In this document: in pieces, positions 21,401 through 33,400 of the stretch | Layout: every line of letters begins with the position of its first letter | Position numbering within the stretch: the first letter of the stretch is position 1 | Source: Tubulanus polymorphus | Lineage: Eukaryota > Nemertea > Palaeonemertea > Tubulaniformes > Tubulanidae | Reading direction: 5' to 3' | Length of the DNA stretch: 64,000 nt | NCBI RefSeq assembly: GCF_964204645.1 | Contig: NC_134033.1 | Coordinates: 1,042,631-1,106,630 of the forward strand | Notes under the pieces: model-generated | Database searches by the model: none | What the model was told of the DNA's origin: nothing | What the model saw: only the letters and a program-made list of their open reading frames with translations | Translations under genes and position numbers: made by a program

Positions 21401-24350
21401 TTTGACATTGACCAAAATCAACTGGTATAACTCTGGTGACCGGCCCCCCCTAAACCATTCGGCCATCGCCCTCTATAAAAAAGAAACCGTTTCTGATTTT
21501 CTGTCTCCGTCTCTTGCAGTGAAATTCGTGAATGTCTGAAGCTCGATCCCGATCATCCGCAGTGTTTCCCGCATTATAAAAAAGTGAAAAAACTTGTCAA
21601 ACAAATGAAAAGCACTCAGGAAAATATCAACTCTCAGAGTTGGGCCGATTGCGTTAACAAAGCGAAACAAATGATGAAAACCGAAAACAAAATCGATTTC
21701 TATTTACAAAAAGCCAAGTCTCATATATGTCACTGTCACGCTAAGGTGAGATTTGATTCTGTCCCCTGCGACTCCTTGAATCCTTAAAAACTCCTAAACT
21801 GAAAAAAATAAAACAGGGTCCGATCTAAGCACTTGTCCGATTGCCCGGGACAAGTATATTCTCATCAGGGCAAGTAGGTTATCATTATCACTTGTCTCCC
21901 GGGCTAGCGCACAACGCTTTTTTCCCACTCGACACCACGGATGATAGTGCCACCAATCGGACTGCTTGTGTAGGGCAAGTAGCTTTTGGAGGGGGCAAGC
22001 GAAATTTCAGATTGGCTTGCCCCTCGGACAAGTGGCTTTCATTCCTTAGATCGAACCCTGTAAAATGCTGTTAAAGGTGCTTAAAACTCCTTTTATTTTT
22101 GACCAAATTGCCTGAAAATGTAAATCTATTTTATATTTCAGGCAGGAAACGTTAAAGAAGCATTAAACACTTGTAACGAAGTTTTGTCCATAGAACCCGA
22201 TAATATAGAAGCAATATGTGATAGGGCAGACGCGTACCTTTCAGACGGCCGATACGACGAAGGTGAGTTCTTTATCAACCCCTAAAATCCATTAACACGG
22301 ATCGGGTTTTTACAGATCAGGGAATTCTGACTCCCTTCTTGAAAATCAGGATCGAGTCAGAGATTTTGAATTTTTGGTGTCTTGTTGTTCTTGCTGGTGA
22401 CGAGTGACACAAGGAACCTCTTGATAAGAAACAGCCTTCAATGAGGATATCTTATAATTTAATCAGGGAATTTGAATTTTTGGTTGTTCTTGCTGGTGAC
22501 GAGTAACACGAGGAACCGCTTGATAAGAAACAGTCCTCACTGAGGATATCTTAAAATTTAATCGGGGAATTTAAATTTTTGGTGTCTTGTTGTTCTTGCT
22601 GGTGACGAGTGACACAAGGAACCTCTTGATAAGAAACAGCCCTCACTGAGGATATCTTAACATTTAATCGGGGAATTTAAATTTTTGGTGTCTTGTTGTT
22701 CTTGCTGGTAACGAGTGACACAAGGAACCTCTTGATAAGAAACAGCCCTCACTGAGGATATCTTATAATTCAATCAGGGAATTTGGTTAAGGGTCAGGGG
22801 TATTGGGGAATTTTGGATTCCACGGTCTGTAAGAAATACTAAATTTTGAAAATATGATTTTTGACGATTTATTTCTGTTTTCTAAATTTCTAGCGATCCG
22901 AGACTTCCAAGATGCAATAAACATTGATGGCAACCATCAACGATCTCAGGAGGGAATACAACGATCGCAGAAACTTAAAAAACAAGCGAGCAAACGTGAT
23001 TATTATAAAATATTAGGAGTTCGAAGGTGTGTATTCGTACTGCGTGGCGCCACTGACCTGGAAAACCTGGAAAACTAGGGGAATCAGAAAAATCTATTGA
23101 AACTAATCAGAGAAAACTCAGGGCCCAGATCCAGTCGTGAGTTAAGATTTGACTCTGAATTGAAAACGTCGAAAATGAACTGATTCTAACTCAAGAGTTA
23201 ACTCTTAACTCACAACTGTGGAACTGGATCCTGAGTTCACAGTTAACTCTAACTCACAACTGTGGAACTGGATCCTGAGTTCTGAGTTAACTCTAACTCA
23301 CAACTGTGGAACTGGATCCTGAGTTCTGAGTTAACTTTAACTGACAACTGTGGAACTGGGTCCTGAGTTCAGAGTTAACTCTAACTCACAACTGTGGAAC
23401 TGGTTCCAGGGAATTTGATAAATTTCACCAAAAACCTGGAAAAGTCAGGGAATTCTGACAATGCTATTGACGAGTAATGATTTTAAACTCCACTGAAAAC
23501 CTGGAAAACTGAAGAATTCAGAAAAATCGAGAAATAAATCCGGGAATTTCTAATGTTCTGAATTTTATCGCTATTGTTTCGCAGGAACGCGAGTAAAAAG
23601 GATATAAAAACGGCGTATCGGAAACTGGCCGTAAAATGGCATCCGGATAAATACGAAGGCGACGATAAGAAAAAAGCCGAGAAAATGTTTATAGATATCG
23701 CTGCTGCTAAGGAGGTGCTATCCGATCCAGGTAAGAGTCCATTCTTCGCCTTCTCTCCGTCCGATCTACGTCGGAGTCCACCCTCCTATTCCTGTCTACC
23801 CGAATTACAGATCGGACTACTGTAAGGGGGAGTAGTTTCTATTCTAACTTTTTCAGACCTCGATTACCGAAAATATTGAAATACTCTGAAAATTTGAACG
23901 ATTCATAGTTCATTTTCAATTGGAATACTTTTTTTTTTGATGTCCAGTCAAACTACTCTAATTTCTGGTGAAAACTACCGCACTTCTTTTATCAGATCTG
24001 GTCTGGAATTAAGGACAAATTTGATTCATTGTCAATTAATTTCCTCTGTCCATGTCAATCTCCATATATTGGACTTAAAGACCTTATTGTTTAGAAAGCT
24101 TGTTTGGCAGTGATATCGCAACTAGAGACCGGTGCCTTTGAATATCAGTTAGGAAAACGGCATTTCCTTCATCTATCAGATTTTTTACCGTATCTCGATA
24201 TTTTTTTCAGAGAAACGCGAGAAGTTCGATAACGGCGAAGATCCGTTGGATCCCGAACAACAACAAGGCGGTCACGGCGGCGACCCGTGGTTCCACGGAT
24301 TCAATCCGTTCGGACACGGTGGATTCCAGTTCAAATACAACTTCAACTGA
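18417..24350 (+). CDS. DNAJC3: DnaJ homolog subfamily C member 3 (p58IPK), 11 exons, complete
   Basis: ER-lumenal co-chaperone: TPR repeats hold unfolded clients and the J domain activates BiP. Vertebrate p58IPK also dampens PERK/PKR. Exons: 18417-18507, 19106-19216, 19629-19753, 20168-20242, 20456-20599, 20860-21041, 21520-21745, 22142-22262, 22894-23026, 23585-23730, 24211-24350. They sum to 1,494 nt (497 aa; human 504) with all phases matching. A signal peptide covers about residues 1-32 ([20 protein letters not shown]). TPR repeats run from about 35 to 385 ([22 protein letters not shown] and later units). The J domain is about 393-465: RDYYKILGV, then HPD at 422-424. The tail is Gly/Phe-rich and ends QFKYNFN, like the vertebrate end. 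No KDEL is present, as in the family. The start is the first ATG of the open frame, just after the ERSE. Confidence 0.95.
19797..20130. repeat. GATGATGTCATAGGGGGATT array in a DNAJC3 intron
   Basis: Five units of roughly 60-70 bp with TGATGATGTCATAGGGGGAT and an AGGCAGCCAT-like tail lie between exons 19629-19753 and 20168-20242. Same family as 42595-42965. Confidence 0.75.
21107..21208. mobile_element. small palindromic element, GGGCCCAGTTTCACAAAA family
   Basis: The ends GGGCCCAGTTTCACAAAAA and TTTTGTGAAACTGGGCCC are inverted around an AT-rich centre. It lies in a DNAJC3 intron. Similar elements are at 28617-28725 and 37525-37660. Confidence 0.7.
21814..22060. mobile_element. 247-bp MITE with TAAAA target duplication
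   Basis: Termini CAGGGTCCGATCTAAGC and the inverse GCTT..TTAGATCGAACCCTG, rich in GACAAGT/ACTTGTC. TAAAA stands on both sides (21809-21813 and 22061-22065), consistent with a 5-bp target duplication. It lies in a DNAJC3 intron. A truncated relative begins near 25062. Confidence 0.75.
22370..22790. repeat. about 105-bp tandem array in a DNAJC3 intron
   Basis: Four units with GGTGTCTTGTTGTTCTTGCT, GACGAGTGACACAAGGAACC and CTCACTGAGGATATCTTA. The unit is the reverse complement of the GCC2 array at 13940-14560. Confidence 0.88.
23112..23410. repeat. MITE-derived array with GTGGAACTGGATCCTGAGTT
   Basis: A palindromic element of the 13773 type at its left merges into about five tandem units of TTAACTCTAACTCACAAC plus TGTGGAACTGGATCCTGAG. 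It shows how terminal sequence of the MITE is reiterated. It lies in the DNAJC3 intron between the two J-domain exons. Confidence 0.75.
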
Positions 24351-25030
24351 GAGACTGATTTATAATTAATACCAGCCTGTTGTTCATCGACTCATTCATT
24401 CGTTCGTTCATTCATTCATCTGTGGCGCGAGGGGTAGGGGGAGAAGAGTTTGTTCGAGCATCTGGAGATTCTACGTCTGTCGCGGAGGGATTTCTCCCGT
24501 CTGCTATAGCCAGATTTATCCATCTCGTGCAGAGGGATTTCCCCGTCTGCTATGGAGGGATTACTCCATCCGTTGCAGTGGGATTACCCCGTCTGCTATG
24601 GAGGGATTTCCTACGTCTGCTATGGGGGAATTCCTCCGTCTGTTATGGGGTAATTTCCCCGTCTGCTATGGAGGGATTTCTTCGCTGCTATGGAGGGATT
24701 TCCCCGTCTGCTATGGAGGGATTTCCCCGTCTGCTATGGAGGGATTTCTCCGTCTGCTATGGAGGAATTTCTCCGTCTATGGAGGGATTTCCCCGTCTGC
24801 TATGGAGGGATTACTCCATCTGCTATGGAGGGATTTCTCCGTCTGCGGTAGTGAGAGATTTCTCTGCTGCTGTGCTCCGTCTGTTGTGTTTTGTTTTTAC
24901 AGAGTCTCCAGCGCTGCTCTGCATTAATTATCGATTGTTATATTTGAGAATAACTAATGCAAATCATTTTCGTTGTCGTCTGTATGAAATTTCTCATTGA
25001 GTTCATTTATAAATAAACTAATAATTTCTA
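24351..25030 (+). other. DNAJC3 3'UTR with 23-bp array and polyA signal
   Basis: After the stop, about 17 imperfect units of GTCTGCTATGGAGGGATTTC fill 24470-24850. AATAAA at 25012-25017 is a good polyadenylation signal. The open frames seen across the array are products of the repeat and not genes. Confidence 0.7.
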
Positions 25031-25061
25031 TAAATCTCTGTGCGTTATTTAATTACTACCT

Positions 25062-25500
25062 CAGGGTCCGATCTTAGCGCATGCATGTCCAATTGCCCGG
25101 GACAAGTATACTTTCATTAGCGCAAATAGGTGTCATTATCACTTGTCCACCGGTCTAGTGCAATTTTACGTCGCAAAGCTTTTTCCCACTCGATACAATG
25201 CATGATTGTGCCACCAATTGGACCGCCTGCTGATCTTTGGAACTGGGTTCTGAGTCAAATTAAACCCACACAACTGGAACTGGGTCCACAGTAAAATTAA
25301 ACCCACACAACTGTGGAACTGGATCCAGAGTCAAATTAAACCCACACAACTGTGGAACTGGTTTCGGAGTCAAATTAAGCCGACAAAAATGTGGAACTGG
25401 GTCCTGAGACAATTAAACCCACACAACTGTAATACTGGGTACAGAGTTAAATTCAACCCGCACAACTGTGGAACTAAGCCAAAAAAGCCCATAACTATCG
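25062..25500. repeat. truncated MITE followed by GTGGAACTGGxTCC array
   Basis: 25062-25235 matches the left part of the element at 21814. 25240-25475 then holds about six units of ACTGGATCCAGAGTCAAATT followed by AAACCCACACAAC, the same unit as at 54995-55260. No gene is seen. Confidence 0.65.
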
Positions 25501-26320
25501 GACTGGAGACAATCTTGAAATTAGGACCAGGCTTATGTTAAGTCCTGAACATAGTGTGGTCACCACACACCAGAATTATGTCAAATAATTCGATCAATGA
25601 AGGTGCTGTCATCTAGTGGTCGCAGTAGGAACCATTCTGGGCAGGCTAGTACTTGTTATAACACAGTCTGTCCCTTAAGGCGTTATTTAAATACTGAACC
25701 TGATTAACAGTTAATAACACATATACCGATATCTATGAATTAATGGTATTTATCAAAGATTATTTGTTATCAATATCTACAGTACAAAGGTTCGACTCAG
25801 GGGTTGGTTCTCATATTATACAGTATCTCGTAGGTTCACTGTACTTAGTGTATAGGGCTCTAGTACAATACCGGTCACACTATTACTAGTCTAGGCTCGC
25901 GAACCAGCAAACTCGATTTTTACAGTCAACCGCTATCAACAAATAAAGTGACACGATGATTGGCTGAAATATTTTTACTTTGAATTTAAAACAGATGCCC
26001 CAACAGTAGTGGCGTAGTACCGTACTACTCTTGCCCGCCAACAACTACATTTTCAAACCATAACATTTATCCGCGTCCAGGGCGGCCATCTTTGATTATC
26101 ATGCTCATTTTACTGCATGGTACTTTGATTAATGCAATCCCTTTGTTTTAACTTCATTACTTACCTTAGCAAGTTTTTGATTCGGTCCAGCAACACTTGT
26201 ATCAAGTACAAGGCGATTTCTTGCTTGCATGCCATTAGGGGAGATGGTTCCACAGTGGATAGTTCCACAGCTCTCCACTTTTTAACAAGATTAGATCTTC
26301 TCATTGGGTGGCTTGGCTCC
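25500..26320. other. intergenic, no recognisable gene
   Basis: AT-rich single-copy-looking sequence. No open frame with coding character, RNA gene or array was seen. Confidence 0.5.
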
Positions 26321-26690
26321 AAGAGCAAATAGTGGCTCCACGATAGTTACTATAGGGTAGAGGTTGGCTCCATGATAGCTCCTATAGGGTAGAGGGTGGC
26401 TCCATGATTGCTCCTAAAGGGTAGAGGTTGGCTCCATGGTAGCTCCTAAAGGGTAGAGGTTGGCCCCATGATTGCTCCTATAGGGTAGAGGGTGGCCCCA
26501 TGATAGCTCCCATAGGGTAGAGGTTGGCTCCATGATAGCTCCTAAAAGGTAGAGGTTGGCTCCATGGTAGCTCCTATAGGGTATAGGTTGGCTCCATGAT
26601 AGCTCCTATAGGGTAGAGGGTGGCTCCATGATAGCTCCTATAGGGTAGAGGGTGGCTCCATGGCTCTGCAGTTGCATCCAAGATAGAGGG
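26320..26690. repeat. 30-bp array GGCTCCATGATAGCTCCTAT
   Basis: About eleven units of GGCTCCATGATAGCTCCTAT followed by AGGGTAGAGG, downstream of both DNAJC3 and the ATP1B gene (convergent). Confidence 0.85.
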
Positions 26691-28616
26691 TGACTTGACA
26701 TCCATTTTGCTCAACTCACAGATAGATAAACACAAAAAAGAACACCAGAAAGTCAATATTTTAAACCACAATTCACATCATTTTATTATCGTTTCAAAAT
26801 TCCTAATAAATTATCTAAATATGAATAATTAATCATTATTCCACACACGGGAGAGGTGACAGAAGGGGGTGGAGGGGTGTGAAAGGGGGGGGGTCAGAGA
26901 GCGGCGAGGTGTGGTTCATTACAATCCTGAGATAGAAACTAATTATTTCATTATTCAACTAACATCTTAATTATTAACTTATTAATTAGTGGTGGTTAAT
27001 TAAACATACATATTCATATATATATATAGAACTGCCTAAAGAGAAGACAGTCGGGAGATCAAACCAGGCAAACCCGAGCAAAAAAATATCCGACAATTTT
27101 CAAAGGTTTTTTCTTAAAATTCTTTTCCGACCAAAATGCTTTTTTTTAACGAGCGAAGCCGATTTCAATTGTTGGTTTCACTAATAACGACAACAAGGGA
27201 CCGCAGTCGCTTATAGGTTAGTTAAAAATAATCGGCCGATAAATTAATTGTCACTATTTATCAACTATCCACTGGTTAACTCAAATCAACTGACCCAAGG
27301 TCACCAAGTTGCAGCGTTAACACGGACAATTTCCAGAAATTGCTCTGCATTCAGAGATAATTTCCCACTCGGGTCGCCCTTCAATTTATAGGAATTTCCG
27401 ATAACTTAAGATTTTCCTCGATATCAAACCACGATAAAAACGTTTTATCAATTTCTTTCTTTTTAGCAAAAAGCGGCGTCTACGAATAATTAATTGTTCA
27501 TTAAAACGTTAAGAATCACAGAGAACTTTAACTTTTTCTAAAAAACCGTTTCCCACCTTTAACCCCGAAAATTCCTCTGACAGAAAGAACGAACGAGGGC
27601 GTCGCCGGCGCCCCCTAGCGGTCGTGCAGGGGGATAGTTAAGTAATTCATTAAATAACAACGAGATAGTTCTTTCCTAATTAACATCAACAGGCGCTAAC
27701 GAGAAAATCCGATTAATTAGTCGTTTTTAATTATCATAATAATGATTTAAATGATATGGAAAAATTGACACAGAATCGGAACCAGGTTCCTAAGTTACAT
27801 CTTGCGGTAAAGTCCGATCTAACATCGATAGATTTTGCGACGCGCGGAACCGGATCCGAGATTTGCATAAAGTGTTAAAAACAGTGACACGGCAGAGAGG
27901 CGTATTCGTAACGGAGACGTTAAAAAATAGTGGTCTAAAATAAATGAAAGATAATGTCGCGAAAATATGACGGATGAACTGAAATTTATTCAATGTAAAA
28001 AAGAAGGCGAACTTCACGAGGTCCGAGCGAGTTTCGAGGGGCAGAGGCTCGATCATCAAATAACGTTTTCCCCCAAAAAAAATATTACACTTATTTTGTT
28101 AATTTTCTTAAAAAAATTTTCACTGACGGGCTAAAGTATTTCTAAACTTCCGAAATTTATGGAGGAATAATTCTAACGCCCTTTTGGAAAAATCGAAAAG
28201 TGAGACTTAAATTTGGAAAAAATTTCACGTACCTCAAATTTCGCCCCAAATTTAACGAACCGACCGCGCAAAAGTTTGGACATTCGTTTCAACTAAAAAT
28301 ACGCATTATCGGACTGGAGTCCGGCGCGCCGTACGTGTTATACTGAAAACCAGTCCGCGGTTAAATCAAACGTAACAATGGAGGAATGTTTTAAATAATC
28401 AATATCCGATTCGCGCTCATGCAATTCATACGTACACGCGATTTCTCAACTGGCCACTAGAGCGCGCCACTAGCGTCCAAGATGGCCGACTACTATATAT
28501 AATGATATTTAACTAATAAGTTGTTTCGTTTTTTTTCGTACTGACAAACTCATGGTTACTCACTATTTACAGACAAAGTAATATTATTATTATTTATATA
28601 TAAAAACATATCGTAC
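26690..28616. other. intergenic or distal 3'UTR of ATP1B
   Basis: AT-rich sequence without arrays, except a short G-run (26880-26890) and ATATATATAT at 27017-27026. On the minus strand AATAAA occurs at 26780-26785, so a long alternative 3'UTR of the beta-subunit gene is possible but not shown. Confidence 0.4.
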
Positions 28617-28721
28617 ACAGTTTCACAAAACAGCAGAAAAACCGCAGTAAATCGATTTAACATCGCGAGGAAATTAAATCGATTTTGACAGTTAGTCCTG
28701 CTTTTGTGAAACCGAGTCCAG

Positions 28722-29253
28722 GGCTCGGTTGCACAGCCATGACTTAAGTCAAACCGGGCTCATAAGACTGATCTTTTGTTAGATTGGTTATAGAACCAAA
28801 ATGAGCTTAGACTGGTCTTAAGTTGTTAGATTGCCTATAGAACCAAAATGAGCTTAGACTGGTCTTAAGTTGATAGATTGGTTATAGAACTAAAATGAGC
28901 TTAGACTGGTCTTAAGTTGTTAGATTGCCTATAGAACCAAAATGAGCTTAGACTGGTCTTAAGTTGATAGATTGGTTATAGAACCAAAATGAGCTTAGAC
29001 TGGTCTTAAGTTGTTAGATTGGTTATAGAACCAAAATGAGCTTAGACTGGTCTTAAGTTGATAGATTGGTTATAGAACCAAAATGAGCTTAGACTGGTCT
29101 TAAGTTGTTAGATTGGTTATAGAACCAAAATGAGCTTAGACTGGTCTTAAGTTGTTAGATTGGTTATAGAACCAAAATTAGCTTAGATTAGCCCGAAAAA
29201 CTAAGATAGTCTTTGACCAGTCATAACCCTAAGACATGACTGTGCAACTGACC
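28722..29253. mobile_element. GTTGCACAG MITE with internal 47-bp expansion
   Basis: Outer ends CAGGGCTCGGTTGCACAGCC and CATGACTGTGCAACTG are inverted, as in 6386-6530. Between them about eight or nine 47-bp units (GTTAGATTGGTTATAGAACC, AAAATGAGCTTAGACTGGTC) are tandemly repeated; the first two start at 28778 and 28825. Confidence 0.8.
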
Positions 29254-29259
29254 ACTGTA

Positions 29260-30372
29260 TTTCTATTCAGGTAACTACAGTTTTAAAGATTTGATTAGTG
29301 CGGCATTGCGAATGAGCGAAATGTTTTTTTCGGTGTAAAATCACTTAGTTTATCAATACAACAGTCGCCGCTCGCCGAGAGCAGACGTCAGAGCGTCGAG
29401 AGCAGACGTCAGAGCGTCGAGAGCAGACGACGCCATTCAATAAACTAGACAGAGTTCTAAAAATAACTAACGAGACACAGCCGATCAGGTATAACCCAGG
29501 CAAAAGGGACGTAACTCAAACTCGCGAGGACACGTCCAGACGAGCCTCTAGTCACCGGCGCCCTCTATACACAGACCTATCTACTAAACAAGGGCTGAGC
29601 CGGTTCAACGTTTGAACTCGACCCGTACGCCAAACCTGAATAACTGACACTGACTAAAATCTCAACGCCATCGTTTGGAAAAATCTCGCGATAACTTCGC
29701 CATTTCATCAACAATGTCCCCGTAACTAGGACGACGAATATTTTTCTTTGTTCCGAGAACAACGTATCGAATTACTCTCCGTTCTCGATAAAACAATTCT
29801 ATCTTTTTACGCGACGCCGATCTACGTTTCTTTCTTCTAGTTTCGCGCTTAAAAAACTCATATACAGATCATAAGGCAGGTTTCGATTGATCTCGATCAG
29901 TTCCGGAGTTTTCTGGCGTGTTTAACCCAGAATACCCTCTACCTATTCCGCAATAGCATAAATTCAAAACCTGATTGAAGCGACCGGTAGAAAGTTTGGC
30001 AGTTTTAGATCGGTTTCTACCGATTCCAGAATTCTCTTCTCGCGCGTTCATTTCGACCAGAATACAAGCTCTACCTATTCCGGAATAACGTAATCTTTTA
30101 AACCGATACAAGCAGAAGGTAGAGAGTTCGTAATCCGCGAATCGATATATTCCCAAAAACCGAAACACGTTCGATCAAACTCTGAATTAAAATCTGTAGA
30201 ATTTGTTTTAATTCCTAACTTTTGAAATAGCTTCATAGGAAAGTAATAACGCCTCGCCTTATTTTTGCGATATTTTTACTCATTCAATCGAAACCTGCCT
30301 CGTGTTTTCAGTAATATTCGGGCAGTGCGTTCTTTATTCGGTTTGTTGTTAAATAACTCTCGATAAAATCGG

Positions 30373-30408
<36 letters not shown>

Positions 30409-30475
30409 TCAACTACGGTCGCTGTTTTTTTCTTCAAACCGGAACAATTTTCTAAAACTAAAAAAAAAAAGAAGA
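29260..30475. other. ATP1B 3' flank / 3'UTR
   Basis: On the minus strand AATAAA at 30334-30339 lies about 137 nt past the beta-subunit stop and is a plausible polyadenylation signal. A (TAA)n run is at 30376-30408 and a short GAGAGCAGACGTCAGAGCGTC triplication at 29385-29430. No further gene is seen. Confidence 0.5.
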
Positions 30476-33400
30476 CTAATCTACGAGTAATTCGAATCGT
30501 ACGCTGCCGAGTTTCAGTTGTTTGTTGTAGATGATGTTCGGCGCCTTGGCGACGCACTCGACCATGATGAGCACGTTCGCCTCGGGACTCTTGAACTGCA
30601 CCATGACGAGCGGCTGACGGTAACCGACCTGCGACAGGAACGGGAAGAAATACGACGGGAACTTGTTGCTCGGGTAGTACAGACGTTCGCCGATGTTGTC
30701 GATGTCGGCCGGGTTCTAGAAATAATGAACATAAAACTCATTAGTTTCATGTTTAGCGTTAAGCAAACACCCAGTTTTGGATCCAGTTCCACAGTTATGG
30801 ACCAAGTTCTACACTAAATTGTGGATACATTTCCACATTTGACATTCTGGATCCAGTTCCACATTTGACATTCTGGATCCACATTTGACATATTCTGGAT
30901 CCAGTTCCACAGTGGACATTCTGGATTCCTTTCCACAGTGGACATGTTCAGGAGCCAGATCTGCAATTGGTTCCAAAGCTCTGAATACAGTAAGTTTTCA
31001 GTAAGGAAATCCACCCGGAGCCACCCATCCGTGTGGATTCTGTCTGGAGCCATCCCCCTGATCCGATATTTGGATTTTCTCAGAACAAGCCAATGCGAGG
31101 GCATTTCGATATTCACGGAGCCACCCCTTCCATTTGATTATGTTGCAATTTGGACGTTCTCAGATCGGAACGACCCTCATATTACACGTCGATTGAGTGT
31201 TTTCAGATGAAACCATAGAGATGATAATTAACCTACCTCTCCGTGGCATTCAACTTCTACATCGGTGCCATTGAAAGGCTTCCAGCCGTACACCTACAAT
31301 ACAAACACAAAATCAATACAATCAATAATCAATAATAATCATCGTCTGCTCTGTTATTGATTTACAACAAACACACGCTATACATAGGTACACTAAACAC
31401 ACACACACACACACAGAGTGAGTAGAGATAGAGAGGAGGGAAAGGAGAGAGTAGTATTTAGAGAGGACAAGACCAGCAGAAGTGAGAGCAGAGAGGAGAC
31501 AGTGAAGCAAGGGTAAGAGGCTGAGAAAGTGAGAGGATAAAGAAGAGAAGAGAATGTAGAAGTGGCAGGGAGAGATGAGAGAGAAGTGAGATGGAGACAG
31601 TAAGAGAAGAGAGATGATAGAGAAGTGAGAGGGAGACAGTAACAGAAGTGAGAGGGAGAGAGAGGTGAGAGGGAGAGAGAGAGAAGTGAGAGGGAAACTG
31701 TAAGAGAAGAGAGATGAGAGAGAAGTGAGAGGGAGACAGTAACAGAAGTGAGAGGGAGGGAGAGAGAGAGAAGTGAGAGGGAGACTGTAAGAGAAGAGAG
31801 ATGAGAGAGAAGTGAGAGGGAGAGAGAGGTGAGAGGGAGAGAAGTGAGAGGGAGACTGTAAGAGAAGTGAGGGACAGTAAGAGAAGAGAGAGGGAGATAG
31901 TAAGAGAAGTGAGAAAGTGAGAGGAGGTAGTGAGAGCAGTAGTGAGAGGGAGAAAGAGAAGTGAGAGGGAGAGAGAGAGGGAAGTGAGAGGGAGACTGAA
32001 AGAGAAGTGAGGGACAGTAAGAGAAGTGAGAGGGAGAGAGAAGTGAGAGGGAGACTGTAAGAGAAGTGAGAGGACAGGAGTGAGAGGGAGAGAGAAGTGA
32101 GAGAGAGAAGTGAGAGGGAGACTAAGAGAAGTGAGAGGGACAGAGAAGTGAGAGGGAGAGAGAAGTGAGAGGAGGTACAGTGAGAGCAGTAGAGCGAGTA
32201 GAGTAGTTTAAGAGACTGACCTTGTTGAGTTTGAGTAGCACGCACGGTTCAGCCTTGTTATAACCGAAGTCTTGTTTATTGATGCAGGGATCGAGATCCT
32301 TCAGTTCGAACGTACAAACTTTCTGCGGGTCGTCGCTCGATCGTTTACCGTTTTCACACGTGATCACGTTCTCACCCTGAATATTATCCTGGTCGTATTC
32401 TACATATAATCAAATACAAGAGAAATTTTATCAGATATTTTCACCATTTTTATCAAAACTTAACAATATTCAAGGGTTTCATCGGGTCTTTTTTCACATT
32501 TAATGAGCTTTATAAATCACACCCAGTTCCACAGTTCTGTAACCAGTTTTTTTAGTTACTGGACCTAATTCCATAGTTGTGGACCCAGTTCCAGTTACAG
32601 TAGACTCAGTTCCACAGTTACTGGACCCAGTTACACAGTTACTGGACTCAGTTCCACAGTTACTGGATCCAGTTCCAGTTACTGGACTCACTTCCACAGT
32701 TACTGGACCAAGTTCCACAGTTACTGGACCCAGTTCCACAGTAAGTGGATCCAGTTCCACAGTTACTGAACCCAGTGTCACAGTTACTGGAATCAGTTCC
32801 ACAGTAACTGGAATCAGTTCCACAGTAACTGGATCCAGTTCCATAGTTACTGGACCAAGTGCCACAGTTACTAGACTCAGTTCCACAGTTACTGGACCAA
32901 GTGCCACAGTTACTAGAGACAGTTCCACAGTTCTGGGCTCAGTTCCACATTACTAGACTCAGTTCCACAGTTACTGGACCAAGTGCCACAGTTACTAGAG
33001 ACAGTTCCACAGTTCTGGGCTCAGTTCCACATTACTAGACTTGGTTCCACAGTTCTTAACCTGGTTTTAAAATTTGACCAGTTAAATCATTTGAAAGAGA
33101 ACTATATCAAAATCAAAACTGCGGAACTGGTTCCAGGTTTTCGAAGTCGAGGATAACGCCCTTAAAGATGGCCGCCTCCGTATAACTCCCCCTATGACAT
33201 CATCAGAACTAACTTACGTCGGAGGAATGCTTGTAAGTAATCGGTGTAGACTTTGTAGCTGCCTTTCTTGCCGGATTCGAATCGGATCAGCGTGTTCTCG
33301 TAGTTCGGCATCGGTTGAAATCCTAGACCTGTCGCAACGGGAAAAAAACACGCGTTTCAGAACGCCGAAGACGTTTATCATCCGGAGGAAAACGATAACA

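Noticed and set aside
24380-25000. 206-residue open frame with GGISPSAMEGF repeats
   Set aside because: It lies in the DNAJC3 3'UTR array; no domain, and it is explained by the repeat.
31322-32245. 307-residue Ser/Leu-rich open frame (-)
   Set aside because: It is the translation of a polypyrimidine array inside an ATP1B intron and overlaps a real exon in another frame.
32500-32956. open frames with VTVELxP and TVTGxSS repeats on both strands
   Set aside because: A 21-bp unit keeps frames open on both strands; it lies within an ATP1B intron.
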